Positions 36,730 through 43,488 of a stretch of DNA of 64,000 nucleotides are shown piece after piece. The number at the start of each line of letters is the position of its first letter. The first letter of the stretch is position 1. Source of the stretch: Affinundibacterium baiyunense (GTDB lineage Bacteria > Pseudomonadota > Gammaproteobacteria > Burkholderiales > Burkholderiaceae_D); contig NZ_JAGSPM010000005.1 in assembly GCF_018139645.1 (NCBI RefSeq), forward strand, positions 256,277 through 320,276. Direction: 5' to 3'. Made by a program: the position numbers and the translations under genes. The notes beneath the pieces were generated by a model, which saw only the letters and a list, made by a program, of their open reading frames with translations, did no database searches and was not told where the DNA came from.

Positions 36730-36767
36730 AAAAATAGCCCAGTACCTGAAGTGACTGGGCTATTTTG
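36730..36767 (-). terminator. Rho-independent terminator of rne
   Basis: AAAATAGCCCAGT and ACTGGGCTATTTT form a 13-base-pair stem with a ten-base loop. On the minus strand it ends in a T-tract. It lies about 45 bases after the rne stop and ahead of moaA. Confidence 0.85.
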
Positions 36768-36812
36768 TTATTGGCTAGTCTAGCTGATTAGCCAAACCAA
36801 CGACAAGGTCGA

Positions 36813-39800
36813 TTATTTTTTTGTTTCGACGAAAACTAAAGGTTCATCAGCGATGACTGCAGCAGGTTTGCGTTGACGTCCCAAGCGCGGCACTGCTGCT
36901 ACTTGGCTTGATGATTGTTGTGCTGCCTTTAATTTTTCTGGATCAGTTGCCGCCAATACCAGACCGGCTTGTGCCAAGACCGAATTGAGATCGACCGTTG
37001 GCGCTGTTTCTACGACAGGTGCTGGCGTAGAAATTGGTGCAACAGGCGCGACTTCTACAGTAACTGCCTCAGCAAACATCGGTAGCGTTTCATTCATTGC
37101 TACTGGTGTGCTTGTCACTGTTGTTTCAAGCGGTTTTGCTGATGCTTGAACTGCAATGTCAGCTTCTGGTGCTGAAGTTGCAGTTGAATCTTCGCTTGCA
37201 TTGGTGCTGGAATTAGTGCTTGAATCTGTAGCCTGAGTAGGGACTTCAACAGCAGCGTCTGCGGAAGTCGATACAGATGAACTTACAACTGCTTCTGTAT
37301 TCAAAATAGTCGTAGCTTCAGCTGCAATATTGACACTCGGCACCTCAGAGTTGTTCGTTACAGGCGCATTTGCAGAGACGTTTGAGTCTTCAACAGTTGA
37401 CGCAACTACCTCGATGTTGGAAGCAGGCACGGTTGCAGAAACTGCTGCAGGAGCGAGATCCAAGCTGGTTTGAACTGGTGAATCAACGGCGACTTCTTGA
37501 TTTGAAGATGCAGCTACCGGTTTTTCCTCAGTTTGGGCATTATTAAGCTCTACAGCAGGGCTAGCACTGATCGTTTCATTTGCAATTGGTGTGTTAATCA
37601 TTAAGTCAGCAACTGGGATAAATGCTGGTGGATCCTCATGCTTTTGTTCAGCATTAGATTCGTTTGCATTTGTTGCCAAGTCCGCATTTTCTACACCATT
37701 GCGATCACGACGATTGCGATTGCGACCACCACGACGACGACGACGACCTTCTTCTGCCTGAGGTTCTGCGCCATCTTGCTCAGATCCAGTTACCAGATTC
37801 TCACGTGGCTCGCGCACTTCCTGAGTTTTCGGTTTGTTCAACGCTGGCGCAGTTAAGCTAGTTGCTGTCGTGCTTGCAACATCGTCTGCTTTTATTTCAG
37901 CACTATCTTTCTTCGCGTCGCGTTGGCGCTGTTGACGATCGCGACGACCTTCTTGCGCTTCTTTTTCTTCGCGAGGAGGGCGTGCTGGTTTGTTTTGGCG
38001 CGCTTGAGTTTCGGAGCTAGACTTTGTTAAATCTTTATCTGCAGACTTGTTCGCATTGCCATTGTTATTGCTATTTTGGTTTGCATTGTTCGTTGCTGCA
38101 CGGTCATCTTCTGCTCCGTTGCGACCATTTCGACCATTGCGACCATTTTGACCACGATTACGTTGACGATTGCGATCATTTTTATCGCGACCATGTTTTG
38201 GTTTTTCTTCTGGTGCAGGTGCTTTTGCTTCTGCGCCGCCAAAGATAGAGCTAAAGAACTTCGCAATGCCGGCGAATAAGCCACCTTCTGAGCCTGCTTT
38301 TGGACTTGTCGCTACTGGAGCTGGTTTACGCTCAACGATAGGTGCAGTCTCTGGTGTAATGCTCTTAACAACGGCTTCTTGACGCGGTTTTACTTCGTCT
38401 TTTTGACGCTTGTTGTAACCGATATCAGTATCCGCTTGTTCCGCCATAGCGTAGCTAACATGCGCTTCTTCCAAACGTGGATCATCGTGTTTCAAGCGAT
38501 CAAGTTTGTAATGTGGGGTCTCCAAATGTTTATTTGGAATCAAAATTGCGGTGACGCGATGACGATTCTCAATCTTCAGAATTTCGCCACGCTTTTCATT
38601 CAATAAGAATGCCGCAACATCGACTGGAACTTGTACGTGAATCGCCGCTGAGTTTTCCTTCATCGCTTCTTCTTGGATGATGCGCAAAACTTGTAATGCG
38701 GAGGATTCAGTATCGCGAATGTGACCTGTGCCATTGCAACGCGGGCAAGTCACATGACTGCCTTCGGATAGAGAAGGGCGTAGACGTTGGCGCGATAATT
38801 CCATCAAACCAAAACGGGAAATCTTACCCATTTGGACGCGCGCGCGGTCATAACGCAATGCGTCTTTCAAGCGCGTTTCGACTTCGCGTTGATTCTTGGC
38901 GTTTTCCATATCGATAAAATCAATCACGATCAAACCACCCAAGTCACGCAAACGCAATTGGCGCGCTACTTCTTCCGCTGCTTCGCAGTTGGTATTGAAT
39001 GCCGTTGTTTCGATATCGCCACCGCGAGTTGCACGTGCTGAGTTGACGTCGACTGACACTAAGGCTTCAGTATGATCAATCACAATCGCGCCGCCAGATG
39101 GCAAAGGTACGGTGCGTGAGTAGGCGGTTTCGATTTGATGTTCGATCTGGAAGCGTGAGAACAGCGGCACATCATCGCTATAGCGCTTAACACGGTGCAC
39201 CATGTCAGGCATCACGTGGCTCATAAATTGCTGTGCTTGTTCGTAGATGTCGTCGGTGTCGATCAGAATTTCGCCGATGTCCGGTTGGAAATAATCACGG
39301 ATAGCACGGATTACTAAGGAAGATTCTTGATAGATCAAGAATGCGCCTTGTGCAGATTTGCCAGCACCATCAATCGCACGCCAGAGTTGCATTAAATAGT
39401 TTAAATCCCATTGCAATTCATCAACATTGCGACCGATGCCGGCGGTACGAGCAATCACGGACATGCCTTGTGGCAAATCCAATTTATCCATGGTTTCGCG
39501 CAATTCTTGACGGTCTTCACCTTCAACACGGCGAGAAACACCACCACCACGCGGATTATTCGGCATCAAAACCAAGTAGCGGCCAGCCAAAGAAATGAAG
39601 GAAGTTAAAGCTGCACCTTTGTTGCCGCGTTCTTCTTTTTCTACTTGTACGATGATTTCTTGACCTTCGCGCAATGCATCTTTAATCGATGAATTGCGGA
39701 CGTCGATGCCTTCTTTGAAGTAACTGCGAGCAACTTCTTTGAATGGTAAAAAGCCATGGCGTTCTTCGCCATAATTGACGAAACAGGCTTCTAATGATGG

Positions 39801-39950
39801 TTCGATGCGGGTGATAACCCCTTTGTAGATATTCGATTTACGGAGTTCGCGTCCAGTGGTCTCGATATCAATGTCAATCAGCTTTTGCCCATTAACAATG
39901 GCTACGCGCAACTCTTCTTGCTGCGTAGCATTAAACAGCATACGTTTCAT
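36813..39950 (-). CDS. rne: Ribonuclease E
   Basis: RNase E is the main endoribonuclease for mRNA decay, rRNA and tRNA processing. The 1045-residue protein has an S1 domain (about 35-120), the 5'-sensor and DNase-I-like catalytic domain with the Mg ligands D301 and D344, and the zinc-link C402-P-R-C405. The C-terminal half (from about 510) is disordered, with basic Arg/Asn/Gly repeats and a long Ser/Thr/Ala/Val-rich stretch (about 730-1000), the degradosome scaffold region. The ATG at 39950 has a GGAG ribosome-binding site; upstream in-frame starts at 39962 and 39983 are less likely. Divergent from rluC. Confidence 0.96.
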   Translation of the reverse strand: MKRMLFNATQQEELRVAIVNGQKLIDIDIETTGRELRKSNIYKGVITRIEPSLEACFVNYGEERHGFLPFKEVARSYFKEGIDVRNSSIKDALREGQEIIVQVEKEERGNKGAALTSFISLAGRYLVLMPNNPRGGGVSRRVEGEDRQELRETMDKLDLPQGMSVIARTAGIGRNVDELQWDLNYLMQLWRAIDGAGKSAQGAFLIYQESSLVIRAIRDYFQPDIGEILIDTDDIYEQAQQFMSHVMPDMVHRVKRYSDDVPLFSRFQIEHQIETAYSRTVPLPSGGAIVIDHTEALVSVDVNSARATRGGDIETTAFNTNCEAAEEVARQLRLRDLGGLIVIDFIDMENAKNQREVETRLKDALRYDRARVQMGKISRFGLMELSRQRLRPSLSEGSHVTCPRCNGTGHIRDTESSALQVLRIIQEEAMKENSAAIHVQVPVDVAAFLLNEKRGEILKIENRHRVTAILIPNKHLETPHYKLDRLKHDDPRLEEAHVSYAMAEQADTDIGYNKRQKDEVKPRQEAVVKSITPETAPIVERKPAPVATSPKAGSEGGLFAGIAKFFSSIFGGAEAKAPAPEEKPKHGRDKNDRNRQRNRGQNGRNGRNGRNGAEDDRAATNNANQNSNNNGNANKSADKDLTKSSSETQARQNKPARPPREEKEAQEGRRDRQQRQRDAKKDSAEIKADDVASTTATSLTAPALNKPKTQEVREPRENLVTGSEQDGAEPQAEEGRRRRRGGRNRNRRDRNGVENADLATNANESNAEQKHEDPPAFIPVADLMINTPIANETISASPAVELNNAQTEEKPVAASSNQEVAVDSPVQTSLDLAPAAVSATVPASNIEVVASTVEDSNVSANAPVTNNSEVPSVNIAAEATTILNTEAVVSSSVSTSADAAVEVPTQATDSSTNSSTNASEDSTATSAPEADIAVQASAKPLETTVTSTPVAMNETLPMFAEAVTVEVAPVAPISTPAPVVETAPTVDLNSVLAQAGLVLAATDPEKLKAAQQSSSQVAAVPRLGRQRKPAAVIADEPLVFVETKK

Positions 39951-40585
39951 ATTTTTCTCCATGGCACTAAAGCCATATTTCACAATGATCAGCTTGGCTG
40001 AGTAATCGTGAGGTGCTTACATTGGATGTATGCGAGAACGGAGAGTTTGAGGGCGTGGGAAATGCCACTGGCATAAAGAAATACAAAAGTCTCCTACGAG
40101 CGATCAGCCAAATGCTGGAATCATTCAAAGGTACTTTTTACTTCTGTTATGCGCTTGGCGCGGATAGTTCTCACCTAGGCGAGTGCACATGTCTCCGAGT
40201 ATTCTTGCTTGTACTCTGTCATCTGGTGATGTACAGCAGCTTTAACCAAGCTAATATTATTCAGGCGATGCGCAACTTACTAAAATTAATAGTGTCAAAG
40301 CGTTTGTTAATCAAATTAAAGCAAAACGTATGACGGAATCGACCGGTACTTTTCAAACTATCAACCGGCAAGCCAACGAATTTATGTCAATTCGCGTCTC
40401 TTGCCAGACTTATCCTTATATTTCAAACCTTCTGATCCAAATCGCTTTGCATGAATCCGATTGCCACAATTGGTTGCAACCTTGACCTGTAAAACGATGT
40501 GCATACACATCTTTTCTATCGAATTTGCAAAATGGCGAGGCCGATAGACTCGCCCCTGTGTAGAATAGTCGTCTTTCTTACACAT

Positions 40586-40608
40586 GCTGAAGCTTGGTAA
40601 GCTTCAGC
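40586..40608. repeat. Perfect ten-base inverted repeat overlapping the rluC -35 region
   Basis: GCTGAAGCTT-GGT-AAGCTTCAGC covers 40586-40608 and overlaps the proposed -35 of rluC (TTGGTA, 40594-40599). It could be an operator or a hairpin in the rne leader. Confidence 0.6.
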
Positions 40609-40623
40609 TGCAGCGATTATATA
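40594..40623 (+). promoter_or_regulatory. Candidate sigma70 promoter of rluC
   Basis: TTGGTA (40594-40599) and TATATA (40618-40623) are 18 bases apart. Transcription would begin near 40630, which makes the ATG there almost leaderless and favours the next in-frame ATG at 40651. Confidence 0.45.
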
Positions 40624-40650
40624 TTCAAAATGAAGGACTTAGCGATAAAA

Positions 40651-41637
40651 ATGGCGGCAAATTCTCAAAAACCATCTAAAAAAGTGGATGAACAGCCAGC
40701 CTCGCAAACTTTTGCACAAGTGCAACTGATTACGATTAATGAAGAAGATGCTGGTCAGCGTATTGATAACTTTTTGTTGCGTATTTGCAAGGGCGTACCC
40801 AAAAGTCACGTTTATCGCATACTCAGATCAGGTGAAGTGCGTGTCAATAAGGGACGTATCGATCAGTTATATCGCCTGCAAGTGGGAGATATCGTACGTG
40901 TACCACCAACCCGAATTGCAGAAAAAGAAACTACGCATGTCCCAAGTGCTGAGTTTGCTGTCATTTTCGAAGATAGTCATTTGTTAATTATCGATAAACC
41001 AGCTGGCGTTGCAGTGCACGGTGGTTCTGGCGTGAGTTTTGGCGTGATTGAGCAATTACGTGCGTCTCGTCCTGATGCCAAGTTTTTAGAATTAGTACAT
41101 CGCTTGGATCGTGAAACTTCGGGCTTATTGTTGTTAGCAAAGAAACGATCAGCCTTGGTCAATTTGCATGAGCAAATGCGTGATGGCCATACGGATAAAC
41201 GATATTTAACCTTGGTTGCAGGTGATTGGAAGAATCAACGTCAACATATTAAATTGCCATTGCACAAATATACGACGGCAGATGGTGAGCGACGTGTACG
41301 GGTGCAAGCGGATGGGATGGAGTCACATACGGTATTTAGTTTGAAGAAAAAGTATACCGATTTTGCGTTATTAGAAGCAGAACTTAAGACTGGTCGAACA
41401 CATCAAATTCGTGTGCATTTGTCATCAAGTGGCTTTGCGATTGCTGGGGATGATAAATACGGTGATTTTGCTCTGAATCGTGCATTGTTGAAGGCAACTG
41501 AACATCGAGGCGCGCTAAAACGTATGTTTTTACATGCACATCAAATTACCTTTACGCATCCAGAAACCGGAAAACAAATGACTTTGAATGCAGCTTTGCC
41601 GAAAGAATGTGAAAAGTTTCTACAGAGTTTGCATTAA
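40651..41637 (+). CDS. rluC: 23S rRNA pseudouridine synthase RluC
   Basis: RluC makes pseudouridines 955, 2504 and 2580 in 23S rRNA. The 328-residue protein has an N-terminal S4 RNA-binding domain (E-D-A-G-Q-R-I-D-N-F-L, G-V-P-K-S-H-V-Y-R-I-L-R-S-G-E-V-R-V-N) and the RluA-type catalytic domain with the catalytic Asp in VHRLDRETSGLLLLAKK. ATG codons are also at 40630 and the frame extends to 40594; I chose 40651 because an AGGA lies upstream and the promoter would place the start site near 40630. The true start is not certain. Confidence 0.94.
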   Translation: MAANSQKPSKKVDEQPASQTFAQVQLITINEEDAGQRIDNFLLRICKGVPKSHVYRILRSGEVRVNKGRIDQLYRLQVGDIVRVPPTRIAEKETTHVPSAEFAVIFEDSHLLIIDKPAGVAVHGGSGVSFGVIEQLRASRPDAKFLELVHRLDRETSGLLLLAKKRSALVNLHEQMRDGHTDKRYLTLVAGDWKNQRQHIKLPLHKYTTADGERRVRVQADGMESHTVFSLKKKYTDFALLEAELKTGRTHQIRVHLSSSGFAIAGDDKYGDFALNRALLKATEHRGALKRMFLHAHQITFTHPETGKQMTLNAALPKECEKFLQSLH

Positions 41638-41693
41638 TTGTAATAATTTGTTGTTCGGAAAAATGTTGATTTGTATTGTGAAAAAATAATAAT

Positions 41694-42353
41694 ATGGCAA
41701 AAAAGTTATTTGATTTTATTGTATTTGATTGGGATGGTACGCTGATGGATAGTACAGCGACCATCGTAAAGTGTATTCAAGCTGCGGCCAGAGATTTGCA
41801 GCTTCCTGTACCTGATGATGCCGCCGCTGCCCACGTAATTGGTTTAGCCTTAGCAGATGCGATGCGTGCAGTTATGCCTGATGTTGATCCTAAGTATTAT
41901 CCAAAAATGGTGGAGCGTTATCGTTACCATTATTTAGTGCGGGATCACGAGTTACCCTTATTTCCAGGTGTTCGAGAAATGCTAGGGGATCTGGCACAAC
42001 AAGGTTATTTTTTAGCCGTTGCAACAGGCAAGAGTCGTGTCGGTTTGAATCGCGCAATGAATAGCGCTAATGTCTTGTCGATGTTTGATGCGACACGCTG
42101 CGCCGATGAAACTTTTTCTAAGCCGCATCCTGCCATGTTGCAGGAATTGACTCGTGAGTTGGGGCAAGATATGCAACGCACCTTGATGATTGGTGACACG
42201 ACACATGATTTATTGATGGCCGCAAATGCAGGTGCTGCCGCGGTTGCGGTCGAATACGGTGCACATGAACCCGAGCTGTTGGCCACTGTGCCTAGTTTGT
42301 ATTCAGCGAAGAAAGTGGCAGATTTGCATCAGTGGTTAACTGAAAACGCATGA
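41694..42353 (+). CDS. HAD-superfamily subfamily IA hydrolase (phosphoglycolate phosphatase-like)
   Basis: This 219-residue phosphatase has HAD motif I DWDGTLMDST (about residues 12-21), a helical cap, motif II with A-T-G-K-S-R (about 109-114), the Lys in F-S-K-P-H-P (about 143) and motif IV M-I-G-D-T-T-H-D (about 164-171). It belongs to the Gph-like IA group; the substrate is unknown. It lies 57 bases after rluC and 33 before the Rieske gene, an order common in betaproteobacteria. Confidence 0.92.
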   Translation: MAKKLFDFIVFDWDGTLMDSTATIVKCIQAAARDLQLPVPDDAAAAHVIGLALADAMRAVMPDVDPKYYPKMVERYRYHYLVRDHELPLFPGVREMLGDLAQQGYFLAVATGKSRVGLNRAMNSANVLSMFDATRCADETFSKPHPAMLQELTRELGQDMQRTLMIGDTTHDLLMAANAGAAAVAVEYGAHEPELLATVPSLYSAKKVADLHQWLTENA

Positions 42354-42385
42354 AGCCTTATCGATCAATAATTTAGGATGGAGAA

Positions 42386-42763
42386 ATGGCTGAGATTTTT
42401 ATTTGTAATTCGCTAGAACTAGAAGAAGGTGGAAAAGGGATACGCTTTCCCTTGCTTGCAGGTAGTGACGAAGCAACTGGATTTGTTGTGCGCTACGATG
42501 GCGCAGCACATGCTTATTTAAATCGATGCGCGCATGTGCCGGTTGAGTTGGATTGGTCGCCGGGGGAGTTCTTTGAAGGAAGTGGACTGTATATCATGTG
42601 CGCAACACATGGTGCGATTTATGTTCCTGAAACAGGTCACTGCACAGGTGGCCCTTGCCGAGGTGGTCGATTACGAAAAATTCAAGTTACTGAAGTGGAT
42701 GGTAAGATTTACTGGCACACGGATGATTATCTGACCGTTAAATCGTCTTCATCAGTATCTTAG
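42386..42763 (+). CDS. Rieske [2Fe-2S] domain protein
   Basis: This 125-residue soluble protein has the two Rieske half-motifs C-A-H-V-P-V-E-L (CxH, about 48-50) and C-A-T-H-G-A-I-Y (CxxH, about 72-75), the ligands for a 2Fe-2S cluster. It has no membrane segment. Small Rieske proteins in this position act in oxygenase or reductase electron transfer, but the partner is unknown. The ATG has a GGATGGAGAA ribosome-binding site. It is the last gene of the rluC-HAD-Rieske group; the sppA peptidase often found downstream in related genomes is absent. Confidence 0.92.
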   Translation: MAEIFICNSLELEEGGKGIRFPLLAGSDEATGFVVRYDGAAHAYLNRCAHVPVELDWSPGEFFEGSGLYIMCATHGAIYVPETGHCTGGPCRGGRLRKIQVTEVDGKIYWHTDDYLTVKSSSSVS

Positions 42764-42911
42764 TCTGCTGTACAAAATGGCATGCTTGTCTGCTTGGAGT
42801 AGCTTTAATTTCTTTAATCTTGAAAATCATTTAGATAGTTAAAATTTTCTTCCTATCGTATATTCCCTCGACTATATTGAAGTCGTAACTGGTTCAAGCG
42901 AGGAGGTCAAT

Positions 42912-43067
42912 ATACATAAATATTTTTGTATTTCAGACGAATGGCATTTGAGCTCCGGTGTTGATGTTTTGCCGGTTATGTGTGAAGTAGAAGGTCTAGT
43001 TTGTACAATCAGTACTTTCAGTACTATTAATGCGAAGAAATCATCGAGTGAATTTTCCTCGATTTAG
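42912..43067 (+). CDS. Possible small cryptic reading frame
   Basis: An open frame of 51 codons runs from an ATA (42912), six bases after a consensus AGGAGG, to a TAG at 43067; an in-frame ATG at 42978 would give 29 residues (MCEVEGLVCTISTF...). The predicted peptide matches nothing I know. A hairpin terminator lies directly downstream. This may be chance, a decayed gene or a leader; I rate it low. Confidence 0.2.
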   Translation: MHKYFCISDEWHLSSGVDVLPVMCEVEGLVCTISTFSTINAKKSSSEFSSI

Positions 43068-43093
43068 AGGCTTCTAATAAGCCTCAATGTGAT

Positions 43094-43121
43094 AAAAACG
43101 ATGGCTAATGCCATCGTTTTT
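43094..43121 (+). terminator. Rho-independent terminator upstream of the CcoI genes
   Basis: AAAAACGATGGC pairs with GCCATCGTTTTT in a 12-base-pair stem around a four-base loop, followed by Ts. It separates the preceding unit from the CcoI promoter. Confidence 0.88.
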
Positions 43122-43166
43122 CATTTCTGAGCAGGTATTTTCAATTGTTGGTTTTATAGAATTTGC

Positions 43167-43180
43167 TTGCGTCAAATCAA
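43167..43180 (+). promoter_or_regulatory. FNR/Anr-like binding site upstream of the CcoI operon
   Basis: TTGCG-TCAA-ATCAA matches the FNR consensus TTGAT-n4-ATCAA in eight of ten conserved bases. A TATCAT -10-like box lies at 43202-43207. The centre of the site is about 41 bases upstream of the expected start, the position of class II FNR activation. The site is consistent with oxygen-dependent control of cbb3 oxidase maturation genes. Confidence 0.5.
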
Positions 43181-43239
43181 GAAAAAATGCGCATACTCCG
43201 TTATCATGCGAGAAATCATATTGAAATTTTTGTTTTCTT

Positions 43240-43488
43240 ATGCAATTAGCCTTGTCGCACATTTATGGCACTTATTTTTCGCGTTTGTTTAAGCGCGAGA
43301 AATGCTTGTGCTTTCACTGTGGTGAGAGCATGCGTAAAGATGGAGCATTAATGGTGACATTTCAGCAAACTCAACAACCTGTTTGCTGCCACGGATGTTT
43401 GGCTGTGCTCAACACCATACAAAGTAACGGTTTGGTTGAACAATATTTGCAATCCAAACAAATCAATGAAAGTAGTTCGCCCAGATGA
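43240..43488 (+). CDS. N-terminal metal-binding domain of CcoI, encoded as a separate protein
   Basis: This 82-residue protein has C-F-H-C-G-E (about 24-29) and C-C-H-G-C-L-A-V-L (about 48-56), the Cys pattern of the ATPase-associated metal-binding domain (PF12156) that normally forms the N-terminus of CcoI/FixI P-type ATPases. Here it is its own frame; its stop (TGA) overlaps the start of the next gene (ATGA, 43485). The rest of CcoI is encoded there. Either a natural split with translational coupling or a minus-one frameshift mutation/sequencing error explains this. Confidence 0.7.
   Translation: MQLALSHIYGTYFSRLFKREKCLCFHCGESMRKDGALMVTFQQTQQPVCCHGCLAVLNTIQSNGLVEQYLQSKQINESSSPR

Larger units (their letters stand above)
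39951..40650. other. Divergent rne/rluC regulatory region
   Basis: This 700-base region carries the leader of rne on the minus strand and the promoter of rluC. In other proteobacteria the long rne leader mediates autoregulation by RNase E. No conserved gene is seen, although two open frames (40013-40333 plus, 40382-40585 minus) exist and are rejected. A perfect ten-base inverted repeat is at 40586-40608. Confidence 0.6.
42764..43239. other. Intergenic region with cryptic frame, terminator and FNR-like site
   Basis: This 476-base region contains a near-consensus AGGAGG (42901-42906) followed by an open frame of about 50 codons lacking an ATG at its start, a strong hairpin terminator (43094-43121), and an FNR-like site (43167-43180) in front of the CcoI genes. 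No recognised gene lies in it. Confidence 0.6.

Noticed and set aside
37638..38382. Several plus-strand open frames antisense to the rne tail
   Set aside because: They mirror the low-complexity Arg/Asn/Gly and Ser/Thr codons of rne and are not independent genes.
40013..40333. Open frame of 106 codons in the rne/rluC spacer (plus strand)
   Set aside because: Non-ATG start, no ribosome-binding site, no recognisable domain; lies in the rne leader.
40382..40585. Open frame of 67 codons in the rne/rluC spacer (minus strand)
   Set aside because: No ribosome-binding site or similarity; overlaps the expected rne promoter region.
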